From contig JAZSPC010000018.1 of assembly GCA_045537285.1 (NCBI GenBank), forward strand, positions 1-58,753: 58,753 nt of DNA, in the 5' to 3' direction. Below, piece by piece: positions 26,106 to 34,772 of the stretch. Source of the stretch: HGM13634 sp045537285. Lineage in GTDB: Bacteria > Bacillota > Clostridia > TANB77 > CAG-508. A program made the translations under genes and the position numbers. A model generated the notes under the pieces. It worked only from the letters and a program-made list of their open reading frames with translations, searched no databases and was not told the origin of the DNA. Position 1 is the stretch's first letter. Each line of letters opens with the position of its first letter.

Positions 26106-26169
26106 ATGTTGAAAAAACATCAAAAAAATGTCTAAAAAGGTTGCATTATATACTCTTTTATTATAAAAT
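26106..26169 (+). promoter_or_regulatory. Promoter of the polysaccharide locus with an upstream inverted repeat
   Basis: TTGCAT (26141-26146), a 17-base spacer and TAAAAT (26164-26169). Upstream, ATGTT (26106-26110) and AACAT (26116-26120) form a small inverted repeat, with a third ATGT at 26127. This is the only clear promoter I see before the genes from 26202 to 37531. Confidence 0.6.
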
Positions 26170-26201
26170 ATTAAAGAGTTTAAAATTAAAGGGTGATAAA
26201 G

Positions 26202-26900
26202 GTGAATGCAAATATTGGGGCAACAAAAGAAATGGAAAAAGTAGATATAAATAAAATAGAAATTAGTAAAAAAATATATAGATTTTTTAAAAGATTTGTA
26301 GATATTATAGGTGCATTAGTAGGATGTATTGTATTACTACCATTAACATTAGGAATATGGATAGCTAATATGATTGCAAAAGATAATGGACCTGTTTTTT
26401 ATGCTCATAAGAGAATTGGAAAAAACGGTAAAGAGTTTAAAATGTATAAATATAGAACTATGTGTATGAATGCTAATGATATGGTTAAAGACGAAGAATC
26501 AATGAAAAGATACTTTACAGATGAGCAAATTCAAGAATGGAAAGAAAATTTTAAAATTGATGATGACCCTAGAATAACGAAAGTGGGAAGATTTTTAAGA
26601 AAAACAAGTTTGGATGAAATTCCACAAGTAATTAATATCCTTAAAGGAGAACTATCTATAATAGGTCCAAGACCAGTAATTGGAGAAGAATTAGAAAAAT
26701 ATGAAGAAAATAAAGAAAAATTTTTAAGTATTACTCCCGGGCTTACTGGGTATTGGGCAGCAAATGGAAGAAGCGATACTGATTATGAAGAAAGAATGAA
26801 AATGGAATTATATTATGTAGATAATATTAGTTTTAAATTAGATTTTAAAATTTTCTTTAAAACTATAATATCTGTTTTAAAAAGAGAAGGCGCTAAATAG
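26202..26900 (+). CDS. Undecaprenyl-phosphate sugar-1-phosphate transferase (initiating enzyme)
   Basis: A bacterial sugar transferase (WcaJ/EpsL type, small form) that starts polysaccharide synthesis by moving a sugar-1-phosphate to undecaprenyl phosphate. The product is about 232 residues with one re-entrant hydrophobic segment (about 30-58), then YAHKRIGKNGKEFKMYKYRTM (near 67-87), the DDPRITKVGRFLRKTSLDE catalytic stretch (near 124-142) and GPRPVIGEE. The GTG at 26202 lies five bases after GGGTGA; the earlier in-frame GTG at 26193 is part of that site. It is first in the operon, as expected. Confidence 0.92.
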   Translation: MNANIGATKEMEKVDINKIEISKKIYRFFKRFVDIIGALVGCIVLLPLTLGIWIANMIAKDNGPVFYAHKRIGKNGKEFKMYKYRTMCMNANDMVKDEESMKRYFTDEQIQEWKENFKIDDDPRITKVGRFLRKTSLDEIPQVINILKGELSIIGPRPVIGEELEKYEENKEKFLSITPGLTGYWAANGRSDTDYEERMKMELYYVDNISFKLDFKIFFKTIISVLKREGAK

Positions 26901-26917
26901 AAAGGAAAGAAAAAAAA

Positions 26918-27709
26918 TTGAAAGATATTAAAATATTAGTTGCAACACATAAAAAATATCAGATGCCAGAGTGTGAAATATATTTGCCAGTACAAGTTGG
27001 AGCGGAAGGAAAAGAAAAAATAGAAGGATATCAACCAGACAATGTTAGTGACAATATATCTTCTAAAAATGCTTATTATTGTGAATTAACTGGATTGTAT
27101 TGGGCATGGAAAAATTTAAAAGCCGACTATATTGGTTTAAGCCATTATAGAAGGCATTTTACTTCTAATAAGAAAATTCCTAAAACAGAAAATGAAAAAT
27201 TTGAAATATTGCTAAATACAGAACAAGTGGAAAAATTATTGGAAGATACTGATATAATTTTACCTACTAAAAGGAAGTATTACATAGAAAATCTATATGA
27301 TCATTACAAACATACAATGCATATAGAACCATTAGATGAAACAAGAAAAATAATAGAAGAACAATGCCCTGAATATTTAGAAGAATTTGATAAATTACAT
27401 AAAAGAACATCAGCGCATATGTTCAACATGTTTATAATGAAAAGAAAATATTTAGAACAATATTGTGAATGGCTATTTAAAATATTATTTGAATTAGAAA
27501 AAAGAATAGATCCAAAACAATATGATTCATTCCATGCAAGATATATGGGAAGAGTGTCGGAATTACTTTTAGATGTATGGATAAATACAAATAAATTATG
27601 TTATAAAGAAATTAAAGTAATAGATATGCAAAATGTGAATTGGTTAAAGAAAGGCAGTGCATTTTTATTAGCTAAATTTACAGGAAAAAAATACGGTAAA
27701 AGTTTTTAA
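26918..27709 (+). CDS. DUF4422 family glycosyltransferase (TTG start)
   Basis: A 263-residue protein of the DUF4422 group, GT-A like enzymes found in capsule and exopolysaccharide loci. Typical features are VATHKKY (near 8-14), the central YCELTGLYWAWKNLKADYIGLSHYRR region (near 53-78, where the aligned Asp and His-Tyr-Arg-Arg stand out), and a late HARYMGRVSELLLDVW (near 210-225). The TTG start follows GAAAGGAAAG. It presumably adds an early sugar to the lipid-linked unit, but the donor is unknown. Confidence 0.82.
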   Translation: MKDIKILVATHKKYQMPECEIYLPVQVGAEGKEKIEGYQPDNVSDNISSKNAYYCELTGLYWAWKNLKADYIGLSHYRRHFTSNKKIPKTENEKFEILLNTEQVEKLLEDTDIILPTKRKYYIENLYDHYKHTMHIEPLDETRKIIEEQCPEYLEEFDKLHKRTSAHMFNMFIMKRKYLEQYCEWLFKILFELEKRIDPKQYDSFHARYMGRVSELLLDVWINTNKLCYKEIKVIDMQNVNWLKKGSAFLLAKFTGKKYGKSF

Positions 27710-27719
27710 GGAGAATAAA

Positions 27720-29759
27720 ATGAAAAAAGTTATAGCTGTTATAGTAACATATAATAGAAAAGAACTACTAAAAGAAAGTGTAGAAGCTTTATTAAATCAA
27801 AACTATAGAAATTGTGATGTTTTAATAGTGGATAATGCAAGTACAGATGGAACGTATGAATATATCAATGAGTTATTAAAAGATAGTAGAGTTAGTTATT
27901 TAAATACCGGTGGTAATTTAGGCGGAGCCGGGGGATTTAATTACGGAATAAGAGAAGCCTATAAAAAAGATTGTGACTATATATGGGTTATGGATGATGA
28001 TTGTATTGTACATAAAGACACATTAGAAAAATTTATGGAAGCAGATAAAAAATTAAATGGTGAATATGGATTTCTATCAAGCAAAGTTCTTTGGAAAGAT
28101 GGTGAGCTTTGTAAAATGAACATACAAAAAAGGACTTTTTCTAAATGGTTAAAAGATTTTGATAAGCCACTAACTGAAATAGCAATGGCTTCATTTGTAT
28201 CACTATTTATAAAAAAAGAAATTGTAGAAGAGATGGGTTTGCCAATTAAAGAGTTTTTTATTTGGACAGATGATTGGGAATATACAAGAAGAATATCAAG
28301 AAAATATAAATGTTATCTTGTAAATGATGCCATTGTTACACACAAATGTGCAAGTAATATAGGAGCAGACATTTCAACTGTTGAAGGTGAACGAATTAAT
28401 AGGTTTAAGTACTTGTATAGAAATGATGTTGTTTTATATAGAGGTGAAGGAATAAAAGGGTGGATTCTTTTATATATAAGATTAGCACTTCATAAATACA
28501 AAGTATTACGTTCAGATAAAAAAGATAAAAAGGAAAGAATAAAAATAATTAATGAAGCAATTAAGGAAGGAAAGAAATTTAACCCACAAATCGAATACAT
28601 TGATAATGAGCAAAAGAAAATATGTATAGCTGAAGTATTTGCAGAACCATTGTCATATGGTGGACAGGAATCGTTTATTATTAATATGTATGAGAATTTT
28701 ACAAAAGAAAATCTTAAATATATATTTTTTACTCCATATTACTGCGATAATGAAAGATTAAAAAATGATGTTAAGAAAAGAAATAGCGATAAGTTAATAT
28801 ATATAAATAAGAACTTTAATTCTAAATGTAGAAAAATTTTTTTTGTGAAAGAATTAAAAAGATTCTTGAAAAACAATAAAGATATAGATATTGTGCATAT
28901 TCATTCAGGAAGTATTTTTGCTCTTGCTAAAGGAGCTAAAATTTGTCATAGATATAGAATTAAAAAGATAATAGTTCATTCTCATTGTACTGGAGTTGAA
29001 AATCAAAAACATAAAATAATTAAAAAAATATATGGAAAATATTTTCTAAAATATGCTACTGATTTTTTTGCTTGCTCTAAAGATGCTGCAGAATTTAAAT
29101 TTCCTAAAAAAATAATTAAAGAAAACAAATATTTTGTTGTTAAAAATGGTATAGATATAGAAAAATTTGAGTTTGACAATAATTTAAGAGAAAAATATAG
29201 AAGAGAAATGAATTTAAACAGTAATATTGTCCTAATTAATATAGGAAGAATGGAAGAACAGAAAAATCAGATATTTTTAATAAATATTATGAATGACATA
29301 GTTAATAACAAGAAAAGAAACAATATAAAATTGATTATTGTTGGTACAGGAAGTTTGGAAAATATAATTAAGAAGGAAATTAATAATTGTAATTTAAATG
29401 AAAATATTATTCTTTTAAAAAACAGAAATGATGTTAAGGCTTTATTAGATGCTTCTGATTTGTTTGTATTTCCTAGCATATATGAAGGACTTGGAATAGT
29501 TGCTATTGAATCACAGGCTAATGGATTACCAACATTATGTTCTGAGTTTGTTCCATTGGAAGCAAATGTTACTTCGTTATTTGTACAGGAAAAGCTTAGT
29601 AAAGGAATACGCGCTTGGTCTGATTTAATAGAAAATATGCTTCAAAAATTAAAAGATAGAGAAAACCTGGGTAAAACAATAAAAGAAAAAGGATATGACA
29701 TAAAAGAAGCAGCAAAATTATTAGAAGAAAAATATTTAGGGGAGAATATGAATGAGTAA
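27720..29759 (+). CDS. Two-domain glycosyltransferase: GT2 fused to GT4
   Basis: A 679-residue protein with two catalytic domains. Residues about 1-295 are a GlfT2/rhamnosyltransferase-like GT2: IAVIVTYNRKELL, VDNASTDGT (near 38-46), GNLGGAGGFNYG, the metal-binding VMDDDC (near 91-96), and WTDDWEYTRR (near 181-190). Residues about 300-679 are a GT-B fold GT4: ISFGGQES-like LSYGGQES (near 313-320), IGRMEEQKNQ (near 508-517), VFPSIYEGLGIVAIESQA (near 581-598). The link (near 295-305) is short and in frame with no sign of a lost stop. The fusion could add two sugars in turn; the GT2 part suggests a galactofuranose or rhamnose donor. Confidence 0.88.
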   Translation: MKKVIAVIVTYNRKELLKESVEALLNQNYRNCDVLIVDNASTDGTYEYINELLKDSRVSYLNTGGNLGGAGGFNYGIREAYKKDCDYIWVMDDDCIVHKDTLEKFMEADKKLNGEYGFLSSKVLWKDGELCKMNIQKRTFSKWLKDFDKPLTEIAMASFVSLFIKKEIVEEMGLPIKEFFIWTDDWEYTRRISRKYKCYLVNDAIVTHKCASNIGADISTVEGERINRFKYLYRNDVVLYRGEGIKGWILLYIRLALHKYKVLRSDKKDKKERIKIINEAIKEGKKFNPQIEYIDNEQKKICIAEVFAEPLSYGGQESFIINMYENFTKENLKYIFFTPYYCDNERLKNDVKKRNSDKLIYINKNFNSKCRKIFFVKELKRFLKNNKDIDIVHIHSGSIFALAKGAKICHRYRIKKIIVHSHCTGVENQKHKIIKKIYGKYFLKYATDFFACSKDAAEFKFPKKIIKENKYFVVKNGIDIEKFEFDNNLREKYRREMNLNSNIVLINIGRMEEQKNQIFLINIMNDIVNNKKRNNIKLIIVGTGSLENIIKKEINNCNLNENIILLKNRNDVKALLDASDLFVFPSIYEGLGIVAIESQANGLPTLCSEFVPLEANVTSLFVQEKLSKGIRAWSDLIENMLQKLKDRENLGKTIKEKGYDIKEAAKLLEEKYLGENMNE

Positions 29760-30954
29760 CACAGAAAAGAAAAAAAAGATTTTGGTCATAATAAATGGTG
29801 GCTTGCCAATACCATCTATTAAGGGTGGGGCGATAGAAACATTAATAAATCTATTTGTTGATGATAATGAGATAAAAAACAAATATGATATTAGTATATA
29901 TAGTAATTACTGTGATGGGATAGAGAAATATGCAAATAAATATTTTAACACACATTTTTATTATATAAATACTAATAAGATATCATATAAAATATCTTAT
30001 GCAATTAGAGGTGTGATTAGAAGATTTTTAAGAATAAATATAAAATCAGCTTTTACAGCTCAATTATTAAAAATGGAAAAGAAAAGTATTAATGACTATG
30101 ATATAATACTTGTGGAAAATTATATTTCTTGTATTGAGCCAATAGCCCAAAAATATAATGGTAAAATAGTAGCACATTTACATAACGATAGTATTATAAA
30201 TGCAAAGTATCATAATGGGGCTAGCATAATTGATAAATGTTGTAAAATTCTAACAGTTAGTGAATTTATAAAAAATAGAGTGAATAGCGTTAAAAAAAGT
30301 GATAAAGTTGAAGTTGTATACAATGGAATTGATAGGACTTTATTTAAACCTAATTTTAATAACAGAGAAGAGTTAAGAAAAAAATATGGAATAAGTAAAG
30401 ACGATATTGTTTTCTTATTTTCAGGTAGAGTTTGCGAAGAAAAAGGTGTTATGCCATTAGCTAATGCATTTAAAAGAATTGACAACAAAAATTGTAAATT
30501 ATTAATCGTTGGAGCATCATTTTATTCTTCAACAATGAATAGTGAATTCATAAAAGAGTTGAAATCGAATTTGAACGATAAGAAAGATAGTGTTCTGTTT
30601 ACAGGATACGTGGAATATGAAAAAATGCCTGAAATATACCAGGTGGCTGATGTCTTGGTTGTTCCATCACTTTTTGAAGAAGCCCTTTCTTTAACATTGG
30701 TAGAAGGTATGTCAACACGTTTACCAGTTATAATTTCCAATAGTGGAGGAATGCCAGAGGTGGTTAATAAGACTGCATTTATAGCAAAAAGGGAAAACAT
30801 AGATGAAGATTTAAGAAAATATATGTCTATGTATATCAATAATTCTGAATTAAGAAATGAGATGGCCGAAAAAGCTTATAAACGCTCTGAAAGTTTTTCA
30901 AAGGAAAACTATCTTATGAATTTTTGGAGAGTTATTGATGAATTATTAAAATAA
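29752..30954 (+). CDS. Family 4 glycosyltransferase
   Basis: A 400-residue GT-B type transferase. The acceptor-side loop IKGGAIETLIN (near 24-34) and the donor-side signature FSGRVCEEKGV (near 223-233) followed by VPSLFEEALSLTLVEGMS (near 302-319) fit GT4, with the E-x7-E motif at EEALSLTLVE. There are no membrane segments, so it acts on the inner face of the membrane. It overlaps the preceding gene by eight bases. Donor and acceptor are unknown. Confidence 0.88.
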   Translation: MSNTEKKKKILVIINGGLPIPSIKGGAIETLINLFVDDNEIKNKYDISIYSNYCDGIEKYANKYFNTHFYYINTNKISYKISYAIRGVIRRFLRINIKSAFTAQLLKMEKKSINDYDIILVENYISCIEPIAQKYNGKIVAHLHNDSIINAKYHNGASIIDKCCKILTVSEFIKNRVNSVKKSDKVEVVYNGIDRTLFKPNFNNREELRKKYGISKDDIVFLFSGRVCEEKGVMPLANAFKRIDNKNCKLLIVGASFYSSTMNSEFIKELKSNLNDKKDSVLFTGYVEYEKMPEIYQVADVLVVPSLFEEALSLTLVEGMSTRLPVIISNSGGMPEVVNKTAFIAKRENIDEDLRKYMSMYINNSELRNEMAEKAYKRSESFSKENYLMNFWRVIDELLK

Positions 30955-30980
30955 AATTAAATTAGGAGATGAGAAAATAA

Positions 30981-32010
30981 ATGAACAAATTATTAACGAT
31001 TTCCATAGCTGCATATAATGTGGAAAAATACATAAAAGAAACATTAGAATCATTAATTTGTGAAAATATGGATTTAATACAAGTACTAATAGTTAATGAT
31101 GGGAGCAATGATTCAACTGCTGTTATTTCTGAAGAATACGAAAAAAGATATCCTAAAACATTTAAATTAATTAATAAGGAAAATGGTGGGTATGGCTCAA
31201 CAATAAATACTGGAATAAAAAATGCAACTGGCAAGTATTTTAAACAATTAGATGGTGATGATAAATTTGACACTGAGAATCTTAATTTATTTATTGAAAA
31301 ATTAAAAGAATGCGATGCTGATGTTATTTATACACCATATTATACATGGAAAAATGATAAGAAAATACCTACATATTGTGGATTGGAAAAATATGAGAGC
31401 AATGATTCAATAGAAATAAATAATTATTTTGATGGATTTAGAAAAGATATTGTTATGCATTCATTAGCATATAAAACAGAATTATTGAAAAAAAATAATA
31501 TTGAAATTCTTGAAAAATCATTTTATACAGATTCAGAATATGCATTATATCCATTTTTGTATGCAAGGACAATGAAAGTATTCGACTTAATACTATATAT
31601 GTATAGAATGGGAGAAGAACGGACAATCTGTAAGCAAGAAAGGTATGCTAAAACATTATACTGACTTTAAAAAAGTAATTAATTCAATAACAAAAAATGC
31701 CAAAGAAGAATATAACAACTTACCTGAAAGTAATACAAAAAAATATATATTATATAAAATTGATAATATTTTTTGTGTTTCTATCTCAAATTTAATATAT
31801 GCTTTACCATTAAGTCCTGAAAGTTATAGATACATAAAAAAACTTGATAAAGAAATAAAAGTTAATTCATCAATATTTTACATTAATTCAGATGAACATA
31901 AGACGGTTCGTTATTTTAGAAGAGGGCACTTCTTAACATATTGCATTTTACATATGTTATTATCATTAAAAATGGCTAAAAAAGGAGAAGAAGATGAAAG
32001 AAGTAATTAA
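30981..32010 (+). CDS. Family 2 glycosyltransferase, +1 frame shift at 31620
   Basis: Two overlapping frames form one 342-residue GT2. The first (30981 to the stop at 31662) has LLTISIAAYNVEKYI, VNDGSNDST (near 36-44) and the metal-binding QLDGDDKF (near 88-95). The second carries about 130 further residues to 32010. The join is gaa gaa C gga caa: skipping C yields YRMGEEGQSVSKKG, where related enzymes have G-x-x-GQSVS. The ATG at 31645 with a nearby AAAGG could restart translation, but only of a partial domain. The downstream frame is intact and overlaps the next gene's start. It is either recoded or freshly disrupted. Confidence 0.8.
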
Positions 32011-33340
32011 TAATTTTCTTGAAAATTGTGAAAAAAAGTATGAAATAATTATGTATGTGGCTTTTTTTATTCTTTTTGGATATGTATATAATATTGGATT
32101 TAAAGAATATATTTTTCCAAATCAAATATTAATTATTGGAGCGTTTGTAATAGTAGCTATATTAATTGGATGTGCTAATTATCAAGAATACAAAAGAAAA
32201 AAAATTGTAAATTCAAAAAATAAATACATGTGTATTGTACTTATGATACTTGTGTTTTTTGTTACTTTCAGAAACGGAGATTTAATAAATAAACATTTTG
32301 GAAGTCCATTCTATACTATATATGCTATTTTCTTAATATTTAGCTTAAGCTTTTCTGACAGATGGTATAGTTGTTTTAAAAATGTAATTATAATATTTAC
32401 ATTAGAACATATTGTTGCAACGATATTTTGCTATGCATTTCCACAAATATACTTAAAATATATTCTGCCTATTTTTCCGGAAAGTGTTAAGGGCATGCTG
32501 ATTGGACAACACAATGCGGGGGAAATAGCTGGTATAACTCAACATTATAGTACTAATGCAATATATTTAGTTGTTGGTTTTATAATTAACTTTTTTGAAA
32601 TAGATTTTTCATCAAAAAGTAAAAAGAATATATTTTATATTGTTATACTTATAATTAACTTCTTTGCATTATTATTAACTGGAAAAAGAGTGCAAGTTAT
32701 ATTTTCAGTAATGATAATTTTGGTAATAAGTTTACTTAATGGAAATATAAACTTAAAGAAAGAAAAGAAAAAAATATTTATGATATCAGGAGTATTAATA
32801 GTATTTTTTATTATTTTAGCAGCATTTATACCTAATATAATTACTCCTTTTAAGAGAACCTGGGAAGGATTCCGAAAAGGAGATATGTTTAACAGCCGAA
32901 AACCATTATATGGATTAGCAGTTAGTGAATTTAAAGAACATCCTTTTATTGGAATAGGATGGGGAAATTATAAATATGAATATTCACAAAAAGTTTTTGA
33001 AAAAGAAATGGATTTAATGGATACACATAACATTTATTTACAATTATTGTGTGAAACAGGAATATTAGGATTTACTTTCTTTATGACTTTATTTGCATTA
33101 ACCTTGGTAAAAGGGGTAAAAATAATTCTAAATAAAAAAGATAAATGTTGTATGACTCTTTTATCTAGATTTATTGCTTTTGAATGCTATTTTCTAATTG
33201 AAGGATTTTTTGGAAATACATTGTATGATATTATGATTTTCTTACCATTTTCATGTTTAATTGGTTTAATGATGAATTATTTGATTTATAAAGAAAAAAA
33301 CATAATGATAGAGGAAAAAAATGAAAAAATCAGTAGCTAA
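31994..33340 (+). CDS. O-antigen ligase/polymerase (Wzy-like)
   Basis: A 448-residue membrane protein with about ten hydrophobic segments. The large outer loop and flanks carry the Wzy_C pattern: LLTGKRVQVIFS (near 221-232), SRKPLYGLAVSEFKEHPFIGIGWGNY (near 298-323, quoted in parts SRKPLY and HPFIGIGWGNY) and DTHNIYLQLLCETG (near 341-354). It would polymerise lipid-linked repeat units at the outer membrane face. It overlaps the GT2 gene and the flippase gene, consistent with one operon. Confidence 0.87.
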   Translation: MKEVINNFLENCEKKYEIIMYVAFFILFGYVYNIGFKEYIFPNQILIIGAFVIVAILIGCANYQEYKRKKIVNSKNKYMCIVLMILVFFVTFRNGDLINKHFGSPFYTIYAIFLIFSLSFSDRWYSCFKNVIIIFTLEHIVATIFCYAFPQIYLKYILPIFPESVKGMLIGQHNAGEIAGITQHYSTNAIYLVVGFIINFFEIDFSSKSKKNIFYIVILIINFFALLLTGKRVQVIFSVMIILVISLLNGNINLKKEKKKIFMISGVLIVFFIILAAFIPNIITPFKRTWEGFRKGDMFNSRKPLYGLAVSEFKEHPFIGIGWGNYKYEYSQKVFEKEMDLMDTHNIYLQLLCETGILGFTFFMTLFALTLVKGVKIILNKKDKCCMTLLSRFIAFECYFLIEGFFGNTLYDIMIFLPFSCLIGLMMNYLIYKEKNIMIEEKNEKISS

Positions 33341-34772
33341 AAATTACATATATAACTTAATATATCAAATACTATTGCTAATATTGCCATTAATAACTAC
33401 ACCATATATTTCAAGAGTTTTAGGTGCAGAAAATATAGGAATATATAGCTTTACCTTATCTATTTCAGCATATTTTATATTATTTGGATCACTTGGAATA
33501 GCATTATATGGGCAAAGAGAAATAGCATATAATCAAAAAAATAAAAATAAGTACAGTATTACTTTCTGGGAAATTTCGCTATTAAGAGTAATTACAATGA
33601 CAATATCTTTAGGCTTATTTTATTTTATATTTGCTAGGGGAACTCTATATCAAATGTATTATAAAATATTAATGCTAGAGATTATTGCAAATTGTATAGA
33701 TATTAGTTGGTTCTTCCAAGGATTAGAAGAGTTTAAAAAGACAGTAACAAGAAATATAATAGTAAAATTAATAAGTATTGTATGCATTTTTGTTTTTGTA
33801 AAAACACCAAATGATTTACATGTTTATTTTTTGATATATGTATTATCAATACTAGTAGGTAATATATCATTATGGCTTTATTTACCTAAATATTTAGTGA
33901 AAATACAAGTTGAAGAACTAAATTTATTTAAACATTTTAAACCAACTATAGCTTTATTTGTGCCACAAATTGCTATGCAAGTATATACTATACTTGACAG
34001 AACAATGCTTGGAGTAATAATACCTGTAAAAGCAGAAGTGGGATATTACGAACAAGGACAAAAAATAATAAAAATATTATTAGCAGTTATTACATCTTTA
34101 GGAACGGTAATGTTACCTAGAATAGCCAATGCATTTGCAAATGGAGAAAAAAAGGAAATTACAAATTATATGAAAAAATCATTTAATATGGTATTTATTA
34201 TTGCATTTCCAATGATATTTGGAATAATTGCAGTTTCAAATGCATTTGTTCCCATTTTTTTTGGACAAGGTTATGATAAAGTTGCAATATTGATGAGTGT
34301 TATAAGTCCAATTATATTGCTGATAGGATTAAGCAATGTAACAGGAACACAATATTTGTTGCCTACGAAGAGGCAAAAGGAATTTACAATTTCAGTTACT
34401 TGTGGTGCAGTAGTAAATTTTATTATGAATATGTGCTTAATATGGAAGTTTGGAGCAATAGGAGCTTCTATTGGAACTGTTATTGCAGAATTATCTGTAA
34501 CATTAGTGCAAATGTATTTTGTAAAAAATGATTTTGATTTTAAAGAAATAATAGGTTTAACAAAAAATTATCTTATCTCAAGTTTGTTAATGTTCATAGT
34601 ATGTTTATTTATTGGAAAAATTATAAATGATAATTTGTTGTCGATTGTTGTACAATGTACAGTTGGTGTACTTATATATGGAGTAGTACTATTATTGTTA
34701 AAAGATAGCTTTGTTTATAACATTTTAAATAAGATAATTAATAAAATAAAGGGAGGTTTAAAACATGAGTAA
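33321..34772 (+). CDS. Polysaccharide flippase (Wzx/MOP family)
   Basis: A 483-residue membrane protein with 12-14 helices of the MATE/MOP fold. The N-terminal pattern NYIYNLIYQILLLILPL followed by TTPYISRVLGAENIGIYSF (near 26-44) is typical of oligosaccharide flippases. It would move the undecaprenyl-linked repeat unit across the membrane for the Wzy-like enzyme. The ATG at 33321 lies inside the previous gene after GAGG, and the gene overlaps glf by eight bases. Confidence 0.92.
   Translation: MKKSVAKNYIYNLIYQILLLILPLITTPYISRVLGAENIGIYSFTLSISAYFILFGSLGIALYGQREIAYNQKNKNKYSITFWEISLLRVITMTISLGLFYFIFARGTLYQMYYKILMLEIIANCIDISWFFQGLEEFKKTVTRNIIVKLISIVCIFVFVKTPNDLHVYFLIYVLSILVGNISLWLYLPKYLVKIQVEELNLFKHFKPTIALFVPQIAMQVYTILDRTMLGVIIPVKAEVGYYEQGQKIIKILLAVITSLGTVMLPRIANAFANGEKKEITNYMKKSFNMVFIIAFPMIFGIIAVSNAFVPIFFGQGYDKVAILMSVISPIILLIGLSNVTGTQYLLPTKRQKEFTISVTCGAVVNFIMNMCLIWKFGAIGASIGTVIAELSVTLVQMYFVKNDFDFKEIIGLTKNYLISSLLMFIVCLFIGKIINDNLLSIVVQCTVGVLIYGVVLLLLKDSFVYNILNKIINKIKGGLKHE

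Noticed and set aside
16564..31622. Slippery P-site +1 shifting as in prfB
   Set aside because: The codons before CGG are CTT, CAA and GAA. One base on they read TTC, AAC and AAC, which the same tRNAs could not pair with well in two of three cases, and no stop codon or internal ribosome site at fixed distance is shared.
16567..31623. Reassignment of CGG to another amino acid as explanation for the rare CGG codons
   Set aside because: Changing the meaning of CGG leaves the downstream reading frame wrong at all three sites; only a +1 change restores the proteins.
31645..32010. Separate gene starting at ATG 31645
   Set aside because: An AAAGG lies close by, but the product is only the C-terminal part of the GT2 protein. 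Re-initiation cannot be excluded, but the family alignment favours one joined protein.
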